A program made the position numbers and the translations under genes. Of a stretch of DNA of 42,649 bases, positions 1 to 7,345 are shown one piece after another. The notes beneath the pieces are model-generated. The model ran no database searches and was not told where the DNA came from. It saw only the letters and a program-made list of their open reading frames with translations. The stretch's first letter is position 1. Each line of letters opens with the position of its first letter. The stretch comes from Tepidibacillus decaturensis (GTDB lineage: Bacteria > Bacillota > Bacilli > Tepidibacillales > Tepidibacillaceae), in assembly GCF_001561915.1 (NCBI RefSeq), contig NZ_LSKU01000001.1:1384561-1427209 (forward strand). Direction: 5' to 3'.

Positions 1-71
1 CTAATTCACAAAAACATATTTACTGAAAATTTCGACTATATTTATGCAACGCTAGTGATTTTTTCTGCATT

Positions 72-701
72 TTACACGCCTGAACTTATCTGATATACCA
101 TATTATCACCATTAAGCTTAACTAACGCAGTATTTACTAAAGCAATTGTAAACGCTTGGTAATCTTGTTCTGGAGAAACTATCATATTACTCGAATACCA
201 TGACATTGTAGCACCATTAGTATTCTCCCAGTATTTGGCTACAGTCTTAATGTTTTGCCATGACTCACTTGAACTAGCCGAAACTCCACTACCAGAGATG
301 CCTAGAGAAATGCTTGCAGAATTCCTTAAGTTTGCTGAACCTTGCCATGTTGTTCTTATTCTTTCAACTGTCCATGTACCATCATATACTGCTGAAACTT
401 GATAATCCCATTGTAAAGTATTACCTGATTTAGTAGAGAAAGTACTTCTCCAAGTATTTGAAGTCAATGTACCTTTACCTCCAGGAATCGAGTATTCCTT
501 GGCTTGACTAGACTGTATAGTTACATCCCCAGATTTATCTTTTTTGTTCTTTATTTTATTAATTCCTTCCTGCTCCAAATAATGTTGAATTGGACTGAAT
601 CCTGACATATCTGTTTGAGGTTCTTGTTTTTCTGCAAATCCAGCGACTGGCAGAGACATTATAAAAACTACAGATAAAACTAAACTAACAATTTTTTTCA
701 T
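72..701 (-). CDS. secreted protein of unknown function
   Basis: I do not recognise this family. The 209-residue product starts with a clear Sec signal peptide: MKK, a hydrophobic stretch, then a probable AGFA|EK cleavage site near residue 24. The mature part is rich in Ser, Thr, Gly, Trp and Tyr, with alternating polar/hydrophobic patches that suggest a beta-rich extracellular fold. There are no cysteines, membrane anchor, LPXTG motif or lipobox. The ATG at 701 is preferred over the upstream TTG at 707 because GGGAG sits 8 bases before it. It stands alone, facing away from the divergent secreted-protein gene at 1242. It could be an adhesive, matrix or toxin-like protein, but nothing seen decides this. 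Confidence 0.75.
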   Translation of the reverse strand: MKKIVSLVLSVVFIMSLPVAGFAEKQEPQTDMSGFSPIQHYLEQEGINKIKNKKDKSGDVTIQSSQAKEYSIPGGKGTLTSNTWRSTFSTKSGNTLQWDYQVSAVYDGTWTVERIRTTWQGSANLRNSASISLGISGSGVSASSSESWQNIKTVAKYWENTNGATMSWYSSNMIVSPEQDYQAFTIALVNTALVKLNGDNMVYQISSGV

Positions 702-1241
702 AACCAAAACTCCCTCTCTTAAAATATTAATATACCAGTGGTTTGAGCCGTTGGTGGGGTGTCAAAAGATTTTATTGAAAACCAATGTAAATCATCATCT
801 GTTGATATACTGCAATTTACTTCTCCATAAAATTTTTAGTTCACATTCTTTTTTTTCATCAAGGTGTTTGCTACGGTTCCATAAATAGACACACTCCTTT
901 CTAATTATTTTTTTACAAACAGATGGGATACTAATAGGTTCACCCCCTTTTTCAGATTTGTCTTAGAGCAAAGGGGTTAAGTAGTAGATTAAGGTTTAAT
1001 TTCCCTTTGCAAAGGTTCTTGTGGTCACTACTTAACAACGATAAAATTCGATTCATGAAACTCCCTCCCTTTTTTCGGAATTTCAAAATATCATTTGGGT
1101 ATTATTGATGGTAACTTTCTATATAACAAGACGTTTCTTTTGTAGGGAAAGATTCGTTTTTTAAAAAACTTGTTTCAAAATCGAATCTCTTTTAATAAAA
1201 CTTGCGTCTTACCCATTGAAATCATTATGAAGGGAGTAGAA
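702..1241. other. long divergent intergenic region
   Basis: This stretch of about 540 bases separates two secreted-protein genes that point away from each other. It is AT-rich with several A/T runs. The only coding candidate I see is one 34-codon minus-strand ORF with a ribosome-binding site (952-1056). No convincing terminator, repeat or RNA gene is visible. Promoters for both flanking genes presumably lie here, but I could not single out a good -35/-10 pair. Confidence 0.5.
952..1056 (-). CDS. possible 34-residue peptide
   Basis: A short ORF begins at an ATG preceded by GGAGGGAG at about 5 bases, a strong ribosome-binding site. The predicted peptide starts MNRILSLLSSDHKNL, is Leu- and Asn-rich, contains one Cys, and matches no family I know. 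It has no obvious signal peptide. The case rests only on the Shine-Dalgarno and position, so it may be spurious. Confidence 0.25.
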   Translation of the reverse strand: MNRILSLLSSDHKNLCKGKLNLNLLLNPFALRQI

Positions 1242-1748
1242 ATGATGCGAAATTTAAAATTGTTAGGAATCCTATTATTAACTGTGGTTTTGATCGGTGG
1301 ATTTATATTACCGGAAAGTAGTTTGGCAGAGGGAAAATATCAACTTCCTCCAGCGCCAACGGAAGGAGAAGCTTCTAAGAATCCTAAAAGGGGAGAAGGG
1401 AGCATAGAAACTAGGATCCAAGCCACGCAATTACTTATGGGAGGGAAGAGTTTTATTAGTGCTTCAGGAACTACTATAACCGTAAGCGGAAATACCACAG
1501 CATACTCTTCAGTCGACACGATAGCGGTTAATCTTTATTTACAAAGATGGGATTCGACAAAAGGTCAGTGGGTGGATGTTGTTTATATGGGGGAATTTAA
1601 AGATTACAATACATCTGTAGTCTCTGGTGGGAAAGATGTACTGGTTGTTGCCGGTTATTACTATCGAACTCGTGCTCTACATTGGATAAACGAAGGAGGT
1701 ACAGTGGAACAAGGAAATAGCACTTCGACTTACATTTATGTCGATTAA
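1242..1748 (+). CDS. small secreted beta-rich protein
   Basis: This is the only convincing plus-strand gene in the window. The 168-residue product has a signal peptide (MMRNLKLLG, a long hydrophobic core, cleavage near SLA|EG). A Pro/Glu/Lys-rich linker follows, then a C-terminal region of about 100 residues with alternating strands, Tyr-rich turns (GYYYRTRA) and a terminal STYIYVD. It vaguely recalls small secreted Firmicutes proteins of the DUF6147 type, but this is a weak impression, not an assignment. The start was set at ATG 1242 because AGGGAG lies 5 bases upstream; the ORF is open further 5' to 1170 but without a ribosome-binding site. It ends at a strong bidirectional terminator shared with the convergent sigma-factor operon. 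Confidence 0.7.
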   Translation: MMRNLKLLGILLLTVVLIGGFILPESSLAEGKYQLPPAPTEGEASKNPKRGEGSIETRIQATQLLMGGKSFISASGTTITVSGNTTAYSSVDTIAVNLYLQRWDSTKGQWVDVVYMGEFKDYNTSVVSGGKDVLVVAGYYYRTRALHWINEGGTVEQGNSTSTYIYVD

Positions 1749-1751
1749 TGA

Positions 1752-1778
1752 AAAGGGGGACTTGTTTAAGCCCCCTTT
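1752..1778. terminator. bidirectional intrinsic terminator
   Basis: An 8-bp perfect stem (AAAGGGGG at 1752-1759 pairing with CCCCCTTT at 1771-1778) lies between two convergent genes. The A/T ends allow it to work in both directions. It overlaps the last codon of the minus-strand gene. Confidence 0.8.
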
Positions 1779-2562
1779 ATTGAATGGATTTGGCAATGTT
1801 GATAATTTCTTCCCTAGAGAGTTTCCCGGATATTGAAAAATAGTAATTTGACGTCACCCAAACCAATTCCAAAGTTTCATTTTTATATGTGAGCAAGCGT
1901 GCTTGCTGCCCATGAATGTTTACTTCTTCGATTTTAGTATCTTCTTCATCTGCCATCACGGACGCACCAAATGAATCATCGATCGTTTTTTCGTATATCA
2001 TAAACATACGTTGACTTCCTTGATAATGTAAATAAACTTCCTTGTTTGGCTGATTTTTTTGCTTAATTACCGTTACGGAATTTAATGTAAATTCTTCAGG
2101 TATCTTCTGAGGAATTTTGATCGTAAAGGCGGTTTGTTTTTGGGCCTCTTCCAAACTCATTTTTTCTGACGTAATTTCTGACCCTTCTATAATAACAAAA
2201 TCCTCAGATGTTGGCGCGTTTTCATCTTTGTCCGGCAGGTTCCCTACATTGACAAATAATTGAACGATCGTACCCTGTACTTTATGAAACATTTCTGTCA
2301 ATTTGGCAAAGGCTGAGCTGTTATTAGGTTTCCATAATACAAAAATCATAACCACCATGATACAGGCCACATAAAAAAGCTTGGATCTAAAGAAAGGCCA
2401 ACTTCTTTTCGTATATTTATTTTGCTGTGGTTCATGTAATCGCTGACTTAATTGCTCCCATGCCTCCTGAGTGGTTAACGGGGGTGGAGGACTATTTTGG
2501 ATTTCTTCCCTGACCGCCTCTTTAATCCATTGATCGATATCACGATCAGTTGATTTTCTCAT
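1777..2562 (-). CDS. membrane protein with DUF4367-like domain, probable anti-sigma partner
   Basis: A roughly 261-residue protein with a cytoplasmic N-terminus of about 60 residues, one transmembrane helix (around LFYVACIMVVMIFVLW) and an extracytoplasmic domain. The C-terminal part resembles the DUF4367 domains of Bacillales sigma-associated membrane proteins, ending with a conserved-looking ISGKLSREEIINIAKSI. It overlaps the 3' end of the ECF sigma gene, so the two are probably translationally coupled. That arrangement is typical of a sigma factor with its membrane-bound regulator, so an anti-sigma role is inferred. An alternative start is the ATG at 2574; neither start has an ideal ribosome-binding site. 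Confidence 0.7.
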   Translation of the reverse strand: MRKSTDRDIDQWIKEAVREEIQNSPPPPLTTQEAWEQLSQRLHEPQQNKYTKRSWPFFRSKLFYVACIMVVMIFVLWKPNNSSAFAKLTEMFHKVQGTIVQLFVNVGNLPDKDENAPTSEDFVIIEGSEITSEKMSLEEAQKQTAFTIKIPQKIPEEFTLNSVTVIKQKNQPNKEVYLHYQGSQRMFMIYEKTIDDSFGASVMADEEDTKIEEVNIHGQQARLLTYKNETLELVWVTSNYYFSISGKLSREEIINIAKSIQ

Positions 2563-3123
2563 GATTGACCACATCCCTTACATCTGGGTTGTTCTCTAAT
2601 AATTTTTTTAGCGTTAATCTTGCCCGGTGAAGCCGCGATTTCACAGCACTAACACTTATTTCTAATACTTGAGCAATTTCTTTATCATGTAAATCGTACT
2701 CATATTTTAAAACAATGACTTGTTTGTATTCCGCTTTTAGCCCGGCAATGTTTTGTTGGATCAAGTTTTTCAAGAATTGTTCCTCAATGACCTGCTCGAC
2801 GGAAGATTCTTTTGCATGGTTTATGGTTTCATCTATCATGACGTTTTCTGCAACAAAATCGTTTCGTTTTTTACTTTTCTTAAAAAATCAATAGCCGTCC
2901 TAGTAGCAATGGTTCCCAACCATGCTCCTAACTTATGACCGTCCTCAACCTTGTGCATGTTCTGAAATGCTTTAAAAAAGGTTTCCTGCACAACATCCTG
3001 TGCTAAATGTCGATCCTGTATGATAAAATAAGCTGTGTTATATACACGATGATAGAACATTTCGAATATGACTCGTTCTAACTGATGTTTTTCTGATTGA
3101 AACTGGGGTATAGAATCTTTCAT
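2546..3123 (-). CDS. ECF-type RNA polymerase sigma factor, frame-disrupted
   Basis: The N-terminal segment (to about residue 85) carries sigma region 2: a YNTAYFIIQDRHLAQDVVQ helix, then FFKAFQNMHK. The second segment carries region 4, with the helix-turn-helix KEIAQVLEISVSAVKSRLHR. The two halves are in different frames. In the 6-base A run on the coding strand (T at 2867-2872) one base is missing. Adding one A yields an uninterrupted protein of 192 residues, the normal ECF size. Directly downstream is the overlapping membrane partner. The start is the ATG at 3123, with a G-rich sequence about 11 bases upstream. The gene is either broken or, more likely, carries a sequencing indel. Confidence 0.75.
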
Positions 3124-3185
3124 TATATACCAGCCCCCCTTTAAGTTTATGTCATCGTCTTTTTAAAAATAGGCGACATAAAAGA

Positions 3186-4511
3186 TTATAATTTTTCTTC
3201 CTGCAATTTCTTCATCAACATTTCTATATCTATACCAAAGTTTAATATTTTTTGATTTATAGAGGTCATATGAAGTATGTCAGGTAGAATATCCCGGAAT
3301 GGATGATTATAAATATCAGATTTACGATAAATGGGTGTCTTTGTTTTATGTAACCCTTCTGTAAACAAGATCTTCGCTCTTAAGGCTTCAAAAGAATACC
3401 CTCTGCCTAAACGATTCATTACTCTGATTAGACTGTTAATCGATTCGGTATAGGCGTTTGTAATTGGATGATCAAAATAAGCGAATATTTCATTTCTCCA
3501 ATTCTGAACGGCTTTTAACAAAGAATTAAAGGCATAATGAATCTCTACCGGCAACTTTGATTCCCATGCTTTGTATCTAGTAAATGGACTTACTTTATGT
3601 GAAGGGTTGTCCCATATTTCAAAGAAAGATTCCTTGGCGTGATAGGCTTTCCCAAGGGCTTCAAAGTTGTTCACCCAGGTATCAAGTATTAATTGTTCCC
3701 GTTCATCTAAATCGTGTTTTCGTTTCAGTAAAATGAATCGATTATGCATGAGTATTCTTCTTTCTTTTGCCGATAATTGAGACCTTATCTCTTTTCTCAC
3801 GGTTTCCAGAGCATCATTTGCCATCCGTACCACATGAAATTTATCAACAATAATCTGAGCTTGTGGCAGGATTTGTCTAACAGCATCTCGATACGGCTGC
3901 CACATGTCCATGGTGACATATTGAATGCGGTTTTTATTAGGAAGTTTGGATAGGTATTGAATCACCGTGTCTTTATTTCGGTTCGGCAAGATATCTAGCA
4001 TCGTTCGCTCTTTAATATTGGTAAAGATACAGCGTGGTTTTATTACATGAATTTCATCAATTCCTAGCCATTGCGGTGTCTCAAATATAATCTTTTCCTC
4101 CAAACGATTGACATAATCTCAAAAGATATTCCGTACTGTTTTCTCGTCTATACCGATTTCTTCAGCAATACTGACAAGTGTATGGCTAAGGGATTGTTTT
4201 TCAATATATTCAACCAATCTTTTAGTACTTGCCCGTTTTTCATCCATCACATTATCCAAACGTTCCCAAAATGTTTTATTGCATTCCCGGCATTTATAAC
4301 GTTGTCGACTGACCACTATTCCGACTCGCTTGCCATGCATCGGTAAATCCATGTATAACTGTTTTCTATTATCATGTTTATATAGATTGGCTACACATCC
4401 GCAATGAGGACAAAAAGAAGGTGGAGAGGCAGACTCCGCTAGTATTTGATAGTTATTTTTATCTTCAAAAACGTTTAATACCTTTAATTGTGATAGATTC
4501 AATATGTTCAT
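3186..4511 (-). pseudogene. ISL3-family transposase, interrupted by an in-frame TGA
   Basis: The product would be about 440 residues. The N-terminal part has a zinc-finger-like CPHCGC...CRECNKTFW module and an HTH-like segment. The C-terminal part has the DDE_Tnp_ISL3 pattern: WLGIDE (first Asp), VTMDMWQPY (second Asp), IIVDKFHVV, and the C-terminal TNAYTESINSLIR (Glu). A single TGA near 4116-4118 interrupts the frame after VRNIF and before DYVNRLEEK; CGA to TGA would explain it. Both parts are in the same frame, so this is a nonsense change and not an indel. An extended -10 (TGGTATAAT, -10 at 4564-4569) lies upstream. I could not find convincing terminal inverted repeats. Confidence 0.85.
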
Positions 4512-4563
4512 CGTATTGCCTCAAATCTATTTTTAATCAAGAAAATATTAGAATTATTAAAAT

Positions 4564-4569
4564 ATTATA
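4564..4569 (-). promoter_or_regulatory. extended -10 for the transposase gene
   Basis: On the minus strand the sequence reads TTGGTATAAT about 50 bases before the transposase ATG. It is a perfect TATAAT with an upstream TG; no clear -35 was found. Confidence 0.4.
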
Positions 4570-4666
4570 CCAAAAGGGTTCTTTGTCTTCCACCAAAAAA
4601 TCCGATTTATAGAAATGAGGTAAAATGTTTGTCTTTAACTGAATTCCACCACATAATCCGAATACC

Positions 4667-5788
4667 CTAAAAATCTTCTGCCAAGGCACTAGATGAAACT
4701 AATAATTGAGAATCAATCGTACTCATAATGGCTGCTAAAATCGCAGCAAGTAAGATCCCTGCAACCCATGGGTTAAATAGAATCTGTACCATTTGGATAA
4801 ACACTTGCTCTTGGTCAGCCAACCCATTTTCAAAACCTGTTATACCTGCTTGGTGATAGGCGATTCCAATAAACCCAACAAATAAGGCTCCCCATAAAGC
4901 AAGTACTACCCATGTAACAGCAATCAAACGTGATTTTTTGATCTCGTTTGCGGAACGGATCCCCATAAAGCGGACTAAAATATGAGGTTGCCCAAAATAT
5001 CCTAGTCCCCATGCCATTAAGGATAAAACGGCAATGAGGTCAAAATTCGTGTTGGTTGTTACCCAAAAAATTTCCTTCGCAGCATCATAACTGACGGTCT
5101 TAGTTGAATCTAACAAATCGGGGTTTAATGCGCCTAAATGATTCCAGAGCTCTCCAATCCCACCAATCTGTGTAATCGTCACAATCGGTACAAATAGTAA
5201 CGCCAAAAACATTAGACTTCCCTGAACAAAATCTGTCCAGCTAACAGCTAGATAACCACCTAAGAATGTATAGGAAATAATAACAAATGCCCCTACAAAA
5301 AGTGCAATTTTATAATCCATCCCAAAAGTACCTTCAAACAATTTACCTCCAGCTACAAGTCCTGAAGCTGTATAAAATAAGAAGAAGGTTAAGATTAAAA
5401 ATGCGGAAATAATACGAAGTAAATGAGTACGGTCTTTAAAACGGTTCTCAAAGTAATCGGAAATCGTAATTGAATTTACTACTTCTGTATAACGTCGTAA
5501 ACGCTTTGCAACGAATTGCCAGTTTAAATAAGTCCCTATAGCTAAACCAATCCCAATCCACATCGCACTTAAACCTGAAGCATATGCGGCACCAGGCAGT
5601 CCTAATAAGAGCCATCCACTCATATCGCTTGCTTGAGCGCTTAAAGCTGTAACCCAGCCATTTAATGATCGTCCACCTAGCACATAATCATCAATGGTAT
5701 TCGTCTTGCGATAACTCCAAATACCAATTGCAATCATTAATAAAATATAAAAAACAAAGGAAACTATGGTTTCTATCGCCATGTGCAT
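4667..5788 (-). pseudogene. putP: sodium/proline-type symporter, 3'-truncated
   Basis: A sodium:solute symporter family protein closest in pattern to PutP: the N-terminus has YVLGGRSLNGWVTALSAQA and SDMSGWLLLGLPGAAY, and further on comes a SWTDFVQG segment. Many hydrophobic helices are visible. The frame ends right after the conserved segment MSTIDSQLLVSSSALAEDF, at residue 373. Family members have about 470-500 residues, so the last helices are missing. The truncation point lies next to the ISL3 transposase region, and no remnant of the 3' end is found on the far side, so an IS-associated deletion is likely. The start at 5788 is supported by GGAGG 7 bases upstream. It is probably non-functional. 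Confidence 0.8.
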
Positions 5789-5790
5789 CT

Positions 5791-5898
5791 TTATTCCTCC
5801 CTCCTTTCAAGAAAATAACTAATCATGGAAAATACAACAAGTAAACTCATTGGCACATAAAGCCAGAACCAAGTAAACGTAGGTAAAGAATACTCCAT
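5791..5898 (-). CDS. small membrane protein upstream of the symporter
   Basis: A 35-residue ORF ends two bases before the symporter ATG, and the AAGGAGGGAGGAA at its 3' end is the symporter's ribosome-binding site. The peptide (MEYSLPTFTWFWLYVPMSLL, one hydrophobic helix, then a charged tail ERREE) fits the very small accessory proteins often encoded just before sodium symporters in Firmicutes. An AAGGAGG lies 12 bases ahead of this ATG. A second ATG in another frame gives only 18 codons. Its role as a symporter accessory subunit is inferred from position. Confidence 0.6.
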   Translation of the reverse strand: MEYSLPTFTWFWLYVPMSLLVVFSMISYFLERREE

Positions 5899-5956
5899 CC
5901 CATCCTGCACCTCCTTGATTGTTTCATTTAAGGTGATGTTGCAATTTTGTAAAATA

Positions 5957-5962
5957 ATTATA
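5957..5962 (-). promoter_or_regulatory. extended -10 for the symporter operon
   Basis: The minus strand reads TGATATAAT, a perfect -10 with an upstream TG, about 60 bases before the small membrane protein ATG. The sequence 17 bases further upstream is not a good -35, so an extended -10 promoter is proposed. Confidence 0.45.
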
Positions 5963-6091
5963 TCATACCACTTTAGATCTAAATAAACTGAAAATTTGAA
6001 AAATAAAATATCTAATTTTTATTCTCTTTAAGATTATATTTAATCAAAAGCTTTTTCAGAATCAGATTGTCATTTCAACGCTCAAAATAAA

Positions 6092-6112
6092 ACCCTAGTT
6101 CTAAGCTAGGGT
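6092..6112 (-). terminator. terminator downstream of the yteA-like gene
   Basis: A perfect 7-bp stem (ACCCTAG / CTAGGGT) with a 7-base loop, followed on the minus strand by TTTATTTT. It closes the yteA-like transcript. Confidence 0.7.
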
Positions 6113-6156
6113 CATTTCATCTTTATTATAAATTTTATTGGAATGGATTGATTTTC

Positions 6157-6897
6157 TTATCCTTGTTCTTGATCCTCTTTATGCACTTCAGAGATTCCTT
6201 CTTCTCCTTCTTCATTTTCAATGTATGCCTCATACGCTTCATTTCGAATCACATCGATTTGATCATCGCTTGGATTCCCATCCATGTCGGTAATAATAAA
6301 ACCTTCAACTGGTTCGACATACCCATCTGGTTCCCGACTCTCTATATATAAATGGTCATAATCAGTTCCATCACGAAAATAATCTGCCGGATTAGAAGTA
6401 CCAAATCTCGCTATCGCTTGCCATGCATCTTCTCCATCAAACCCAATCGTTTGATCTTCTTTTTCGTCTAAACTTGTGCGGCCAAAAGGTGGAGTAAGAA
6501 ATTCTTCCTCAATAGGTCTTTGCAACGAGATTGAATTATTAGTTTGATGTTTAATACAATATTTAGCATAAGGAACAGCTTGTAGACGTTCAAAGGGAAT
6601 CTCTTTATGACAAGTTAGACAATAACCATAGGATCCTTGTTCCATTCGTTCTAACGCTTCGTTAATTTGTTCAAGTAAATGGAAATGATTCTCTTCTAAA
6701 GCAATATCCTTCGACCTTTCAAAAAGCTCAGTACCAATATCCGCTGGATGATTATCATATCCTGATAATTCTCCAATTGAATCATTCATATTTTCATCTA
6801 ATCCATAACTGTTATTATGTTTCATTTCCTCTAGAATTTCATTTTTTTCTTCAATCAATTGTTTTTTTAACTGTTCTAGTTTGTCCTTTCTCACCAT
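6157..6897 (-). CDS. yteA: YteA-like TraR/DksA-family sporulation protein
   Basis: A 246-residue protein with an N-terminal coiled-coil of about 70 residues and a DksA/TraR-type zinc-finger segment (CLTCHKEIPFERL ... KYCIKH, three Cys plus a His in place of the fourth Cys). A family-specific C-terminus follows, with GFDGEDAWQAIARFGTS, and the acidic tail ends in EDQEQG. That C-terminus is typical of the Bacillales YteA group. B. subtilis has a related gene, ylyA, next to ileS, which suggests the same locus here. DksA-like proteins act on RNA polymerase; a sporulation role is family-based inference. The start is the ATG at 6897, 5 bases after AAGGAG; the GTG at 6903 overlaps that site. Confidence 0.8.
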   Translation of the reverse strand: MVRKDKLEQLKKQLIEEKNEILEEMKHNNSYGLDENMNDSIGELSGYDNHPADIGTELFERSKDIALEENHFHLLEQINEALERMEQGSYGYCLTCHKEIPFERLQAVPYAKYCIKHQTNNSISLQRPIEEEFLTPPFGRTSLDEKEDQTIGFDGEDAWQAIARFGTSNPADYFRDGTDYDHLYIESREPDGYVEPVEGFIITDMDGNPSDDQIDVIRNEAYEAYIENEEGEEGISEVHKEDQEQG

Positions 6898-6906
6898 AAC
6901 CACTCC

Positions 6907-7224
6907 TTACCTTATGCTTGCATCCACATTTAATTGAGCTTGGACAATCTTTACTATTTCAGCGATATAATCACCAATAATCGGTAAATTAAGAGCACCA
7001 AGTTTTTGTAAAAAATAAATAATCGTCGCCGCAAAAATGGTAAATCCTAAGGCGATGCCTATACCCCTGGCAATTCCTGTCATGAGATTAAGAAAAAATA
7101 GTCGTCTTGGTTTATTTAATAAGGCGATATAATCGGCGATCTGAACCCGTTCCATTTGAATGGCTAATTCATCTAATTTTTTTCCAATGGTTTCAATCGT
7201 ATGTGAGTTGGATTTATCTGCCAT
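6907..7224 (-). CDS. DUF5665 family small membrane protein
   Basis: A 105-residue protein. The N-terminal 45 residues are charged and probably cytoplasmic (IGKKLDELAIQMERVQIADY), ending at NKPRRLFFLNLMTGIARG. One or two hydrophobic helices follow (IGIALGFTIFAATIIYFLQ, then LPIIGDYIAEIV). This layout matches DUF5665 proteins of spore-formers, whose function is unknown. It lies 9 bases upstream of the yteA-like start, so the two are co-transcribed. GGAGG is 8 bases before the ATG. Confidence 0.75.
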   Translation of the reverse strand: MADKSNSHTIETIGKKLDELAIQMERVQIADYIALLNKPRRLFFLNLMTGIARGIGIALGFTIFAATIIYFLQKLGALNLPIIGDYIAEIVKIVQAQLNVDASIR

Positions 7225-7301
7225 CTAATTCCCTCCTAAATCATTAAAGATAGTTTACTCCTTTTATATTAAATCTAAGCATCTTTTGGTTATAAAAGAA
7301 T

Positions 7302-7334
7302 AAAAAGCTTAGGAATTTATCTCCTAAGCTTTTT
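7302..7334. terminator. terminator downstream of ileS
   Basis: A perfect 13-bp inverted repeat (AAAAAGCTTAGGA / TCCTAAGCTTTTT) with a 7-base loop, directly after the ileS stop codon. The A/T ends give a T tract on either strand. Confidence 0.85.
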
Positions 7335-7345
7335 ATCACAAAATA

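Noticed and set aside
1-71. Short ORF on the minus strand downstream of the first secreted-protein gene
   Set aside because: It starts without a proper ribosome-binding site and stops after 16 codons.
3140-3190. Left inverted repeat of the ISL3 element
   Set aside because: The right flank reads GGGTATTCGGATTATG inward; no matching sequence is found at the left side, so the element's ends were not annotated.
4071-4612. Plus-strand ORFs over the transposase
   Set aside because: They are antisense to recognisable ISL3 transposase sequence and have no start signals.
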